From assembly GCF_036173125.1 (NCBI RefSeq), contig NZ_CP108054.1, positions 3,534,001 through 3,598,000 of the forward strand: a stretch of DNA of 64,000 bases, written 5' to 3'. The stretch is from Streptomyces sp. NBC_00286 (GTDB lineage Bacteria; Actinomycetota; Actinomycetes; Streptomycetales; Streptomycetaceae). Shown one piece after another: positions 44,127 through 53,400 of the stretch. The translations under genes and the position numbers were made by a program. The notes beneath the pieces are model-generated. The model saw nothing but the letters and a program-made list of their open reading frames with translations, did no database searches and was not told where the DNA came from. Numbering within the stretch: position 1 is the first letter of the stretch; every line of letters starts with the position of its first letter.

Positions 44127-47100
44127 ATGCGGGACAGCCATCGGGCTGAGGCCGAGCGGCTGTTGGCCCGGGCCGTGGAGGAGGAGGTCCGGCGGTCGGG
44201 CGGGCGGATCGACGGGAGTGTGCTGCTGTCACGGGCGCGTGGGGCGCTGGACGCCATCGCGGGGACGGCGGCCGAGGAGTACGAGGCGTATACGAAGGCG
44301 CTGGACGAGGCGGAGGCCGGGCGGCTGACGTTCGGGCAGCGGTGGGCGCGTGAGGGTGCCGGAACTCCCCTGCTGGTCGCGGTCGTTGCTGCTGTCGCGG
44401 CCTGTGTGGCGGACCTGGCGTTCGGTACGAGTACGGCGACGGCGATCGGTGCCGGAGCCGTGGTCGGTGTGGTGGGCGCCGCGGCGACGGTGGCGAAGGT
44501 GACCGCTTCGCATGTGCCGGCCGCGAGTCGCCGGGCCGGGGCTCTGGGGCAGCCGGGCGGACCTGAGCAGTTGCGGCTGCAGTGGCTGACGGCGCTGGAG
44601 GTGCGTGGTATCCGTCCGTTCCTGGACCAGCAGCGGGTGCTCAGCGCGTCGACCGGTCCGAAGCGGAAAGCGCCGCAGCTGCGGGGTACGGACAAGAGCG
44701 CGGCGGCGCGCAGGCGCAGTGTGCTGGAGCGTTCCTTCGACCAACTCCCGGATCCGGAGGGCCCGTTCGCGGGACGTAGACAGGAGCTGGGACGGGTGAC
44801 GCAGTGGGTGCACGCGGCCCGCGCGAGTACGGAGACCAAGCCGACGGTGGTCGTGCTGCACGGCGCGCCGGGCTCGGGCCGCAGCACCCTGGCGATCCGT
44901 GCCGCGCACTCGCTGAAGGACCAGTTCCGGGGCGCGTGCGTGGTGGACCTGCGCGGCGACAGCCCGGAGGAGCCGCCGCTGTCCACCCGTGACGCGCTGC
45001 TGCATCTGCTCAACCGGCTCGGCGCGTCCCGCGAGCAGTTGCTGTTCCGGGAGCGTTCCTCGCCGGAGCAGCAGGTACGGCGGCTGAGCGAGCTCTACCA
45101 CCAGCATCTGACGGGCATGCCGGTGACGATCGTGCTGGACGACGCGAGCGACGCCGAGCAGGTACGGACCCTGGTGCCCGAGCGCTCCGACAGCCTGGTC
45201 GTGGTCACGGCACGCAAGCCGCTGGATCTGCCCGCCGACCTCCCCGCCTGGGTGCACCAGCTCCCCGTGGAGGCGCTGGACTCGGCGGGTGCCGAGGAGT
45301 TGCTGAAGGCCGCGGCGCAGGACGCCTCAGGTCCGTACGACGCCGAATCCTGCGACCGCGTACGGGAGTTGTGCGGCGGCCTGCCGCTGGCGCTGCGCAT
45401 CGCGGGCTCCTCACTCGGCCCGCGTACGCATCGTCAGCTGGCCACGGATCTCGCCGCGTACGGTCCGGTCGAGCCGGTCGAACGGGTGCTGTGGCTGCGC
45501 TACAGCGACCAGTCGGACACGGCCCGGCGGCTGCTGCGCCGCCTGGCGCTGGCCGGCCGCGCCTCGCTGGGTGCCGCGGCGGCGGCCGCCCTGCTGGCGA
45601 CGGACGACGCGGAGGCGACCCGGCATCTGGAGGCGTTGTCGCGGGCCGGGCTCATCGATCATGTACGGGGCAGCCGTTACCGTCTGCACGATCTGGTCCG
45701 TGCCTTCGCGCAGGCCCGCCTGCTGGACGAGGAGGACCCGGCGGAGCGTACGGCCGCGCAGGAACGACTCATCGTGAACTACGGCGAGTTGGCGGACTCG
45801 GTGATCCGCCTGGTCGACGGCAAGACGTCGACGCGCGCGGACACGGTCGGCCCCCACGGCTTCACCTCGCTGGACGCGGCGCTGCGCTGGCTGGACGACG
45901 AGTCGAGCTTCATCACGGCGGCGCTGCGCCATGCGGAGGGCGTGAACCAAACGGCCGTACTGAACCTGCTCGGCGCCCTGTGCGACTACTGCCTGCTGCG
46001 CGGCGACCTCTACCGGCTGGGCGAGATCAGCGAGCTGACGCAGGCGGTCGACCAGGGACTGCTCATGCGCTCGGTCCAGTGGCGCACGGGCATCGCGGCC
46101 CGCCAGCTCGGCGAGCTCGACAAGGCGCGTACGCAGCTCGCTTCGGTGGTGGACCTGTACTTCGAGGCGCATCATGACGCGGGTGCGGCAAGGGCGTTGT
46201 GCTCGCTCGGCATCACGCTCCACCACCAGGGCAATCTCTCCGAGGCGGCGGCGAAGCTCCAGGAGGCCATGGATCTGCAGGCCTCTCCCGCCCTCGCGGC
46301 GGACCGCGCCTGGACGATGCACGCGCTGGCGGCGGTGGAGCGGGACCGGGCCCGGCTCGCCACGGCCCTGGATCTCCTCACGCAGGCGCTGGTCATGCAC
46401 CGCCAGAGCGAGTCCGTGCACGGTGAGGCCTGGGCGCACTTCCAGCTCGGCCAGCTGGGGCTGCGCATGGGCGACGTACCGCGTGCGGAGGCGGAACTCC
46501 GCGAGGCCCTCGATCTGTACGGCCGCACCCGTGACCCGCGGGGTGAGGCCTGGGCCCTGACTCAGTTGGCGCGGGCTCGCCTGGTGGACGGTGACGCGTC
46601 CTCCGCCGTGGACGGACTGCGCCAGGCGATCTCGCGTCATCGTGACAACGAGGACGCGCGGGGCGAGGCGTGGACGGTGTACTACCTGGGCCAGGCCCTG
46701 GAGGAGTCGGGCAATCTGGACCAGGCGGTGCGCGAACTGGAGCGTTCGCGGACCATGTTCTCCCGCATCCGGGACGTGTACGGCCTGGCATGCGCCCGCC
46801 ACCACTCGGCCCGCGCCACGCGCGATCAACGGGCGGTCCAGACGGGCTCGTTGCGCAACTCCGGCTTCGCCCGCCAGCTCCTGGTGGACGCCCGCGCGGA
46901 CTTCCAGCGCATCGGCGTGGCTCACGGCGAGGCGTGGACGTGCCTGGAGCTGGCCGTGGTGGACGCGGGCAACGCCCGTACGCAGTCGGCTCTCTCGCTG
47001 TGCGACGAGGCGGCGAGCCTGTTCGCCTCGTACGGCGACCGGCGGGGCGAGGACTGGGCCCGCTTCCTGCGCTGCACCCTGCTCCCCTACGCCTCCCCGG

Positions 47101-47330
47101 GCGGCGCCGAGATCGGCACAGCCGTGGCCCAGGAGGAGCTGACCCAGCTCTCCCGCAGCAACCACCCGACCCGCGACGGAAAGCTCGACGACTATATCGA
47201 GGCGTACCAGCTGCTGCTGGAACGGGGCGTCGACCTGGACGCGGGCTGGCAGGCCTGGCGCTTGGGGATGGTGCCGAACCGGCATGCGCGGGAGGTCATG
47301 GGGGTGGCGGTGGCGGCTCGGTCTTCGTAG
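44127..47330 (+). CDS. Membrane-anchored STAND NTPase with TPR repeats
   Basis: The product has 1067 residues. A helical head (1-70) precedes two membrane helices (about 81-100 and 104-124). From about 210 an NB-ARC-type NTPase follows: P-loop GAPGSGRST (246-254), Walker B TIVLDDASD, sensor region VTARKPLDLP and GGLPLAL motif. A winged-helix region lies about 460-530. TPR-like repeats fill 640-1000. The P-loop has Arg where Lys is normal, which would be expected to weaken hydrolysis. It resembles Streptomyces AfsR-like STAND proteins but lacks a DNA-binding head and has a membrane anchor instead. The role could be signalling or defence. GGAGGGGG precedes the ATG. Confidence 0.85.
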   Translation: MRDSHRAEAERLLARAVEEEVRRSGGRIDGSVLLSRARGALDAIAGTAAEEYEAYTKALDEAEAGRLTFGQRWAREGAGTPLLVAVVAAVAACVADLAFGTSTATAIGAGAVVGVVGAAATVAKVTASHVPAASRRAGALGQPGGPEQLRLQWLTALEVRGIRPFLDQQRVLSASTGPKRKAPQLRGTDKSAAARRRSVLERSFDQLPDPEGPFAGRRQELGRVTQWVHAARASTETKPTVVVLHGAPGSGRSTLAIRAAHSLKDQFRGACVVDLRGDSPEEPPLSTRDALLHLLNRLGASREQLLFRERSSPEQQVRRLSELYHQHLTGMPVTIVLDDASDAEQVRTLVPERSDSLVVVTARKPLDLPADLPAWVHQLPVEALDSAGAEELLKAAAQDASGPYDAESCDRVRELCGGLPLALRIAGSSLGPRTHRQLATDLAAYGPVEPVERVLWLRYSDQSDTARRLLRRLALAGRASLGAAAAAALLATDDAEATRHLEALSRAGLIDHVRGSRYRLHDLVRAFAQARLLDEEDPAERTAAQERLIVNYGELADSVIRLVDGKTSTRADTVGPHGFTSLDAALRWLDDESSFITAALRHAEGVNQTAVLNLLGALCDYCLLRGDLYRLGEISELTQAVDQGLLMRSVQWRTGIAARQLGELDKARTQLASVVDLYFEAHHDAGAARALCSLGITLHHQGNLSEAAAKLQEAMDLQASPALAADRAWTMHALAAVERDRARLATALDLLTQALVMHRQSESVHGEAWAHFQLGQLGLRMGDVPRAEAELREALDLYGRTRDPRGEAWALTQLARARLVDGDASSAVDGLRQAISRHRDNEDARGEAWTVYYLGQALEESGNLDQAVRELERSRTMFSRIRDVYGLACARHHSARATRDQRAVQTGSLRNSGFARQLLVDARADFQRIGVAHGEAWTCLELAVVDAGNARTQSALSLCDEAASLFASYGDRRGEDWARFLRCTLLPYASPGGAEIGTAVAQEELTQLSRSNHPTRDGKLDDYIEAYQLLLERGVDLDAGWQAWRLGMVPNRHAREVMGVAVAARSS

Positions 47331-47362
47331 GGGCGGCTCGGTCGTTGGTGGGGTGGTTCAGC

Positions 47363-47404
47363 GACTTCATGACACCCAGTGGGTGTCATGGGTGTCATGA
47401 AGTC
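47363..47404. promoter_or_regulatory. Nested inverted repeats between convergent genes
   Basis: GACTTCATGACACCC (47363-47377) and GGGTGTCATGAAGTC (47390-47404) are perfect 15-base arms. A second palindrome, CATGACACCCA-G-TGGGTGTCATG, lies at 47368-47390, so three TGTCATG units alternate. It could fold in two ways as a terminator, or be a protein site. Unlike most hairpins here it is not GC-extreme. Confidence 0.6.
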
Positions 47405-47436
47405 ATGCCGTCACTCCAGCTCAAGCCGCTGAGCGC

Positions 47437-47706
47437 TCAGCCCTTCGCAGGCGAGGCCTTCCCCCCGGAACCGGCCTTCTTGTCGGAGGCATCGGAGGCG
47501 TCCCCCTTCGGGTCCTTCTCCTCCTCGAAGTCGACCTTGCCCATGTGCCGGTTCATCGACTTCATCAGCCCCCACACCGCCACGGCCATCACCGCGAACA
47601 CGATGAAGCCGAGGACGCCAGGGGTCACCTTGTCCTCGTCGACCTCTGCCGCGAGGGGGACCAGGTGCGTCATTGCCAGGCTTGCGCTTGCGCTCATGTC
47701 AGGCAT
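47437..47706 (-). CDS. Small membrane protein downstream of mca
   Basis: The product has 89 residues. One hydrophobic helix (about 29-48; GVLGFIVFAVMAVAVWGLMKS) is followed by a Lys/Asp/Gly-rich tail that is probably cytoplasmic. It begins 7 bases after the mca stop codon, in the same direction, so it is likely co-transcribed. It is widely conserved beside mca in Streptomyces as far as I recall; no function is known. Confidence 0.75.
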   Translation of the reverse strand: MPDMSASASLAMTHLVPLAAEVDEDKVTPGVLGFIVFAVMAVAVWGLMKSMNRHMGKVDFEEEKDPKGDASDASDKKAGSGGKASPAKG

Positions 47707-47712
47707 TGTCTC

Positions 47713-48591
47713 TCAGGACTGCCGGACGCCCGCGAAGAGGTCGTCCTCGGGGAGGGACGTATCGACGAGGGACTTCGCGAGCTCGTACTCCTCCGTCGGC
47801 CAGACCTCCTTCTGGATCTCCATCGGGACGCGGAACCAGCCCCCGTCGGGGTCGATCTGCGTGGCGTGGGCGATCAGGGCCTTGTCGCGGATCTCGTAGA
47901 AGTCGGCGCACGGAACGTGTGTGGTCAGGGTCCGCTCGTCGCGCTGGAACTCGTCCCAACGCTTGAGCCACTCCCCGTAGGGGGATTCCATGCCGCGCTC
48001 CAGCAGCGCGTTGTGCAGCGCCTCGGTGCGCGGGCGGTTGAAGCCCTGGTTGTAGTAGAGCTTCTGCGGCTGGTAGGCCGGGCCGAACTCCGACTCCGGG
48101 TACTTCTCGGTGTCCGCCGCCCCCTCGAACGCCACCATCGAGATCTTGTGGGTCATGATGTGGTCGGGGTGCGGATAACCGCCGTTCTCGTCATAGGTGG
48201 TGATCACCTGCGGGCGGAAGGAGCGGATCTTGCGGACCAGTTCGCCCGAAGCCTTGTCGACGTCCTCCAGCGCGAAACAGCCCTCGGGCAGCGGCGGCAG
48301 CGGGTCGCCCTCGGGCAGTCCCGAGTCGACGAAGCCGAGCCACTCCTGCTTGACACCGAGGATCTCGCGGGCCTCGTCCATCTCCTTCTTGCGTACTTCG
48401 TGGATGTGCTCCTCGACGTACTTGTCACCCTGAAGCTTCGGATTGAGGATGGAGCCGCGCTCCCCGCCCGTGCAGGTCACGACCAGCACGTCCACCCCCT
48501 CGGACACGTACTTCGCCATGGTGGCCGCGCCCTTCGACGACTCGTCGTCGGGGTGGGCGTGTACGGCCATCAGTCGCAGCTGGTCAGTCAA
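47713..48591 (-). CDS. mca: Mycothiol S-conjugate amidase
   Basis: The product has 292 residues with a TTG start at 48591 and GAGG 10 bases before it. Zinc-binding HPDDE (His13, Asp15, Asp16) and the later GGYPHPDHIMTH mark the MshB/Mca family; length and RGSILNPKL favour Mca. It cleaves mycothiol conjugates of toxins and antibiotics to a mercapturic acid that is exported, and is a hallmark of actinobacterial detoxification. It is divergent from a DUF4307 gene. Confidence 0.95.
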   Translation of the reverse strand: MTDQLRLMAVHAHPDDESSKGAATMAKYVSEGVDVLVVTCTGGERGSILNPKLQGDKYVEEHIHEVRKKEMDEAREILGVKQEWLGFVDSGLPEGDPLPPLPEGCFALEDVDKASGELVRKIRSFRPQVITTYDENGGYPHPDHIMTHKISMVAFEGAADTEKYPESEFGPAYQPQKLYYNQGFNRPRTEALHNALLERGMESPYGEWLKRWDEFQRDERTLTTHVPCADFYEIRDKALIAHATQIDPDGGWFRVPMEIQKEVWPTEEYELAKSLVDTSLPEDDLFAGVRQS

Positions 48592-48713
48592 ATCACAATC
48601 CTCGTCAGTCGGCGCCCCGTATGTATCGGCGCGATCGGCGGCTTCTATAGTGACCGAATCGGGGGGCGAAAAATTCCGGGTCCGGCCCTTTGCGCCCCGC
48701 AGAGAGGACGATC

Positions 48714-49112
48714 ATGAGTACGGCGAGTACGCAGCTGCCCGAGGGCCGCTACGGCCGCTCCGCGGACGAGCGTGCCGACCGCAAGCTCAAGATCATCGGA
48801 AGTGTCCTGGGCGTCGCTCTCCTCCTCCTCGTCGGCTGGTTCGCCTACCACTACGTGGGCGGCAACAAGATCAGCGCCGAAGTGATCTCCTTCGACACCT
48901 CCGCCGGCTCGGTCAAGGTGCACCTGGAGGTACGCAAGGACGCGGACGCCGACGGCTACTGCACCATCCGCTCGCAGGCCGAGAACGGCGCCGAAGTGGG
49001 CCGCGCCCACTTCACCTTCGACCAGAACGCCACGCGCATCGACAAGGTCGTCACGCTGCGTACGACGTCCCAGGGCACCACCGCGGAGCTGCTCGGCTGC
49101 CACGCCAACTGA
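48714..49112 (+). CDS. DUF4307 single-pass membrane protein
   Basis: The product has 132 residues. Start ATG 48714 follows GAGAGGACG. A short cytoplasmic part carries RYGRSADERADRKLKII, then a membrane helix (about 29-50), and a small beta-rich outside domain with two cysteines (DGYCTIRSQ, LLGCHAN) that could pair. It is a conserved actinobacterial protein of unknown function, always near mca and greA in Streptomyces as I recall. Confidence 0.85.
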   Translation: MSTASTQLPEGRYGRSADERADRKLKIIGSVLGVALLLLVGWFAYHYVGGNKISAEVISFDTSAGSVKVHLEVRKDADADGYCTIRSQAENGAEVGRAHFTFDQNATRIDKVVTLRTTSQGTTAELLGCHAN

Positions 49113-49326
49113 CTCCGGGCTCGCTGGGCGCCGGTGGCGCCGGGCCTCGGTCCGCACGCGCCGACTGGAATACGTCGACGCTGACCTGCGTTGATGTGAT
49201 TCTGATGGCTTATGTCCTCCCCCTTCGCCCGCTGAATTGTTAGGCTCGTGGTTTCGCCCTCCCCTGGAGGAACATTCTTCTGGGTAGGGCGATGCTTTGT
49301 ATTCCCAGTACCGACGAGGAGCACCT

Positions 49327-49824
49327 GTGACCCAGACCAGCGAGAACGTCACCTGGCTGACCCAGGAGGCGTACAACCAGCTGAAGGCCGAGCTGGAGTA
49401 CCTGTCTGGTCCTGCGCGCACGGAGATCGCCGCCAAGATCGCGGCCGCGCGCGAGGAGGGCGACCTGCGCGAGAACGGCGGGTACCACGCGGCCAAGGAG
49501 GAGCAGGGCAAGCAGGAGCTCCGGGTGCGCCAGCTGACCCAGCTCCTTGAGAACGCGAAGGTCGGCGAGGCGCCGGCGGCCGATGGTGTGGTCGCGCCCG
49601 GCATGGTCGTCACCATCGCCTTCGACGGTGACGAGGACGACACGCTGACGTTCCTGCTCGCCTCGCGCGAGTACGCGAGCTCGGACATCGAGACGTACTC
49701 GCCCCAGTCCCCGCTGGGCTCCGGCGTGAACGGCAAGAAGGTCGGCGAGGACGCCCAGTACGAACTGCCGAACGGCAAGCTCGCCTCGGTCAAGATCCTC
49801 GAGGCCAAGCCGTACACAGCCTGA
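49327..49824 (+). CDS. greA: Transcription elongation factor GreA
   Basis: The product has 165 residues with a GTG start at 49327 after GAGGAG. The N-terminal coiled coil ends in the acidic tip EEGDLRENGGYHAAKEEQG, which reaches the RNA polymerase active site to stimulate cleavage of backtracked RNA. The C-terminal domain (about 85-160) ends YELPNGKLASVKILEA. Length and motifs are normal. Confidence 0.95.
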   Translation: MTQTSENVTWLTQEAYNQLKAELEYLSGPARTEIAAKIAAAREEGDLRENGGYHAAKEEQGKQELRVRQLTQLLENAKVGEAPAADGVVAPGMVVTIAFDGDEDDTLTFLLASREYASSDIETYSPQSPLGSGVNGKKVGEDAQYELPNGKLASVKILEAKPYTA

Positions 49825-49836
49825 GTCTGAGCTGAG

Positions 49837-49873
49837 CCCCCGGCCGAGGTCGCCCTCGCACCGGGGGTTTCCT
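49837..49873. terminator. greA terminator, shared with convergent ABC genes
   Basis: CCCCCGG (49837-49843) pairs with CCGGGGG (49861-49867) with a further inner stem, followed by TTTCCTC. A second GGCCGGGGGTTTCC copy follows at 49877. It lies between the end of greA and the end of the leftward permease gene. Confidence 0.75.
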
Positions 49874-49901
49874 CATGGCCGGGGGTTTCCTCGTACGTAC
49901 G

Positions 49902-50747
49902 TTACGCCGTCGCCGAGCGGTACTTGCGCACCGCCAGCGTCCGGAATATGACGATGATCAGGATCGAGTAGATCAGCGAGGCCCAGACCGGGTGCTGCAT
50001 GGGCCAGGCGTCCGACGGTGAGACCCCGGGGTTGCCGAACAGCACGCGGCAGGCCTGCACCGTGGCGCTGAACGGATTCCAGTCGGCGACATGCTGCAAC
50101 CAGGGCGTCATCCTGCTGGAGTCCACGAACGCGTTCGAGACGAATGTGACCGGGAAGAGCCAGATCAGCCCGCCGGAGGTGGCCGCCTCGGGCGTACGCA
50201 CGGAGAGGCCTATCAGTGCGCCGATCCACGTGAACGCGTACCCGGCCAGGAGCAGCAAGGCGAAGGCGCCGAGCACCTCACCGGCGCTGGTGTGGGTGCG
50301 CCAGCCGACGAGAAGGGCGACGACGGCCAGCACGAACACCGTAACCGCCGTCTGCACCAGGTCGGCGAGCGTGCGGCCGGTCAGTACGGCTCCGCGAGCC
50401 ATGGGCAGTGAGCGGAAGCGGTCTATGAGCCCCTTGTGCATATCGTCGGCGATGCCCGCTCCGGCGCCCGCGGTGGCAAAGGTGACAGTCTGCGCGAAGA
50501 TGCCGGCCATCAGGAACTCGCGGTACGTGCCCGGGTCCGTACTGCCGGCGATGTTCATGGAGCCGCCGAACACATAACTGAACAGCACCACGAACATGAT
50601 CGGCTGGAAGAGCCCGAAGATGATCATCTCGGGGATGCGGCTCATCCGGATCAGATTGCGCTGGGCAACGACGAGGGAGTCGCGCACGGACTGGCCGATG
50701 GCACTCCCCGGCTGCGCGACGCGCACGGTGTCGCTGACGGCGCTCAT
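49902..50747 (-). CDS. ABC-2 type exporter permease (DrrB-like)
   Basis: The product has 281 residues with six membrane helices. ABC2 family marks: RNLIRMSRIPEMIIFGLFQPIMFVVLF, and the later TPEAATSGGLIWLFPVTFVSNAFVDSSRMTPWLQ. It partners the ATPase gene just upstream, which overlaps it by four bases (ATGA). Together they form a daunorubicin-resistance-type exporter for drugs or lipids; the substrate is not known. Confidence 0.9.
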   Translation of the reverse strand: MSAVSDTVRVAQPGSAIGQSVRDSLVVAQRNLIRMSRIPEMIIFGLFQPIMFVVLFSYVFGGSMNIAGSTDPGTYREFLMAGIFAQTVTFATAGAGAGIADDMHKGLIDRFRSLPMARGAVLTGRTLADLVQTAVTVFVLAVVALLVGWRTHTSAGEVLGAFALLLLAGYAFTWIGALIGLSVRTPEAATSGGLIWLFPVTFVSNAFVDSSRMTPWLQHVADWNPFSATVQACRVLFGNPGVSPSDAWPMQHPVWASLIYSILIIVIFRTLAVRKYRSATA

Positions 50748-51805
50748 TCTGCGGCCTCCTTCTCGTCCTTGTCCTGCTTGACCTTGTCCTGCTTGACCTT
50801 GTCCTGCTTGGACTTGGGCTTACGGCCCTTGGCGTCCTGCACCAAGCCGTTCTCATCGTCCTCGGCCTCGGCGTGGTGTCCCGTCAGGGAGAGGAAGACG
50901 TCGTCGAGGGTGGGGCGGCGCAGGCCGATGTCGTCGATCTCGATGCCACGGGTGTCGAGTTCGCGGATGACCTCCGCGAGGAGCTTGGCGCCGCCGGTCA
51001 CGGGCACGGTCAGCTTGCGTGTGTGCTCCTCGACGGTCGTCTCACCCTTGCCGAAGCCCCGAAGCACCTCGGACGCGGTGGCTATGTGCTCGCGCTCGTG
51101 GACGACGACCTCTACGCGCTCGCCGCCGGTCCGAGCCTTGAGCTGGTCCGAGGTGCCGCGGGCGATGACGCGGCCGTGGTCCACGACGCAGATGTCGTGG
51201 GCGAGGTGGTCGGCCTCTTCGAGGTACTGGGTGGTCAGCAGCAGGGTCGTACCGCCGGAGACCAGTCGCTTGATGACCTCCCACAGCTGCTGGCGGTTGC
51301 GCGGGTCGAGACCGGTCGTCGGCTCGTCCATGAACATGACCGGTGGCGAGACGACGAGCGCCGCCGCGAGGTCGAGCCGGCGGCGCATGCCGCCGGAGTA
51401 CGTCTTGGCGGGGCGGTCGGCGGCGTCGGCGAGGTTGAACTGCTCGAGCAGCTCGCCCGCCCGCACCTTCGCGTCCTTCGCCTTCATCTGGTAGAGCTGG
51501 CCGACCATTTGGAGGTTCTCGCGGCCGGTCAGATACTCGTCGACCGCGGCGAACTGGCCGGACAGGCCGATCGAGCGCCGTACTTCGTTGGGGTTCTTGA
51601 GTACGTCGATGCCTGCGACGATCGCCTTGCCCCGGTCGGGGCGCAGCAGTGTGGTCAGGCAGCGGACCGCGGTGGTCTTGCCCGCGCCGTTCGGCCCGAG
51701 CAGGCCCAGCACGGTGCCCTCCGGGACATCGAAGTCGACGCCGTCCAGAGCCCTTACGTCACCGAAGGTCTTCACGAGGCCTTCGGCGTAGATGGCGCCT
51801 GGCAT
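50744..51805 (-). CDS. ABC exporter ATPase (DrrA-like) with KQDKV tail repeats
   Basis: The product has 353 residues. Walker A GPNGAGKTT (37-45), signature YSGGMRRRLDLA, Walker B VMFMDEPTTGLDP and the DrrA C-terminal domain (VPVTGGAKLLAEVIREL, GLRRPTLDDVFLSLTG) are intact. The tail has KQDKV in triplicate, a lysine-rich region of in-frame 15-bp repeats. The start at 51805 follows GGAGAG. The permease gene follows with ATGA overlap. It energises export of an unknown drug-like substrate. Confidence 0.92.
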   Translation of the reverse strand: MPGAIYAEGLVKTFGDVRALDGVDFDVPEGTVLGLLGPNGAGKTTAVRCLTTLLRPDRGKAIVAGIDVLKNPNEVRRSIGLSGQFAAVDEYLTGRENLQMVGQLYQMKAKDAKVRAGELLEQFNLADAADRPAKTYSGGMRRRLDLAAALVVSPPVMFMDEPTTGLDPRNRQQLWEVIKRLVSGGTTLLLTTQYLEEADHLAHDICVVDHGRVIARGTSDQLKARTGGERVEVVVHEREHIATASEVLRGFGKGETTVEEHTRKLTVPVTGGAKLLAEVIRELDTRGIEIDDIGLRRPTLDDVFLSLTGHHAEAEDDENGLVQDAKGRKPKSKQDKVKQDKVKQDKDEKEAAE

Positions 51806-52026
51806 GTGATCTCTCCACGTCGTTGGGGTTTCTTCGGAAAGATGGGGATGGCGCACTTGGTTCTGTCATGAGTGACGACTGACACACCATAACGCGATGT
51901 ATCGCGTCTCTCAACGGGTTTTTCCAGGCTGTGGATAACTGGGGACCTGGCCTCCGCCGCCGGTCTGACGGGCTTCGGACCGACGGCTGCGAACTGATGG
52001 GCTGCGGTCTGGCGGACCGCCCGACG

Positions 52027-53256
52027 TCAGTCGATGACCGTGTACCCGGCCTTGCGCAGCGCCTGCCCCACCTCGGCGCAGTGCTCCGGCCCCTTGGTCT
52101 CCAGGTGCAGCTCCACCTCCGCCTCTGTGAGCCCGAGCCGCGGGTCGGTCCGTACGTGGCTCACATCGAGGACGTTAGCGTCCACCACTGACAACACCCC
52201 GAGGAGCGTGGCCAGGGCGCCGGGGCGGTCCGTCAGCCGCAGCCGGACCTGGAGGTAGCGGCCGCCAGCGGCCATGCCGTGCCGGAGGATGCGCTGCATC
52301 AGCAGCGGGTCCACATTGCCGCCGGACAGCACCGCCACGACCGGCCCTTCGAATTCCTCGGGCGTGCTCAGCAGTGCCGCGACGGGGCTCGCGCCGGCCG
52401 GCTCGACGACCAGCTTGGCCCGTTCCAGGCACAGCAGCAGGGCGCTGGACAGGGCGTCCTCGGAGACCGTACGGACCTCGTCCACCAGATCGCCGACGAT
52501 ACGGAAGGGCACGTCGCCGGGGCGTCCCACCTTGATGCCGTCGGCCATCGTCGCCGGGTTGTCGATGGACACCGGGCGCCCCGCCGCCAGCGAGGGCGGG
52601 TACGCCGCCGCGCCCGCAGCCTGTACGCCCACGATCCGTACGTCGGGCCGCAGCGACTTCACGGCGATCGCGATGCCCGCGGCGAGACCGCCGCCGCCGA
52701 TCCCGATGACGATCGTGCGCACCTCGGGGCACTGCTCCAGGATCTCCAGGCCGACCGTGCCCTGGCCCGCGATGATGTCGGGGTGGTCGAAGGGGTGGAT
52801 GAACACGGCGCCCGTTTCGGCCGCGTACTCCTGTGCGGCGGCCAGCGTCTCGTCGACCACCGTTCCATGCAGTCGCACCTCGGCGCCGTAGTGGCGGGTC
52901 GCGGCGACCTTCGGCAGCGGGGCGCCGGTCGGCATGAACACCGTGGAGTGCACTCCGAGCAGCGAGGAGGCGAGGGCCACGCCCTGGGCGTGGTTGCCGG
53001 CGCTCGCCGCGACGACTCCCGCGGCGCGCTCCTCGGGCAGCAGTCCGGCTATCCGCACGTACGCGCCGCGCAGCTTGAACGAGCCCGTCCGCTGCAGGTT
53101 CTCGCACTTGAAGTGCACCGGCGCGCCCACAAGGCCGGACAGATGCCTGCTGCCCTCCATGGCGGTCACCCGTGCCACGCCCGCGAGCATCTTCTGGGCG
53201 CCGCGCACGTCGTCGAGGGTCACCGTCGGCAAGGAGTCAGCCGTGCTGTAGCTCAT
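52027..53256 (-). CDS. ilvA: Threonine ammonia-lyase (threonine dehydratase)
   Basis: The product has 409 residues from ATG 53256 (a GTG at 53262 would add two). The PLP lysine is in TGSFKLRGAY; the phosphate loop is GGGGLAAG. A C-terminal ACT-like domain (about 330-409; VRLRLTDRPGALATLLG) is present. The enzyme converts threonine to 2-oxobutyrate for isoleucine. The short single-ACT form resembles the TdcB/catabolic or Corynebacterium-type enzyme. It stands opposite the MarR gene. Confidence 0.92.
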   Translation of the reverse strand: MSYSTADSLPTVTLDDVRGAQKMLAGVARVTAMEGSRHLSGLVGAPVHFKCENLQRTGSFKLRGAYVRIAGLLPEERAAGVVAASAGNHAQGVALASSLLGVHSTVFMPTGAPLPKVAATRHYGAEVRLHGTVVDETLAAAQEYAAETGAVFIHPFDHPDIIAGQGTVGLEILEQCPEVRTIVIGIGGGGLAAGIAIAVKSLRPDVRIVGVQAAGAAAYPPSLAAGRPVSIDNPATMADGIKVGRPGDVPFRIVGDLVDEVRTVSEDALSSALLLCLERAKLVVEPAGASPVAALLSTPEEFEGPVVAVLSGGNVDPLLMQRILRHGMAAGGRYLQVRLRLTDRPGALATLLGVLSVVDANVLDVSHVRTDPRLGLTEAEVELHLETKGPEHCAEVGQALRKAGYTVID

Positions 53257-53400
53257 GACCACCAGTCTCGCAGCTCATGCACCGCCCCACGGGCTGTGAC
53301 CAAGCTCCGGCGCCTGTTTGCGCAGCGCTGGTACGGCCCGCCCGCCGTCCGCGTACTCTGTCCACCAACCCAGCCCCACGCATGAATAGAGCCCCCGGCC

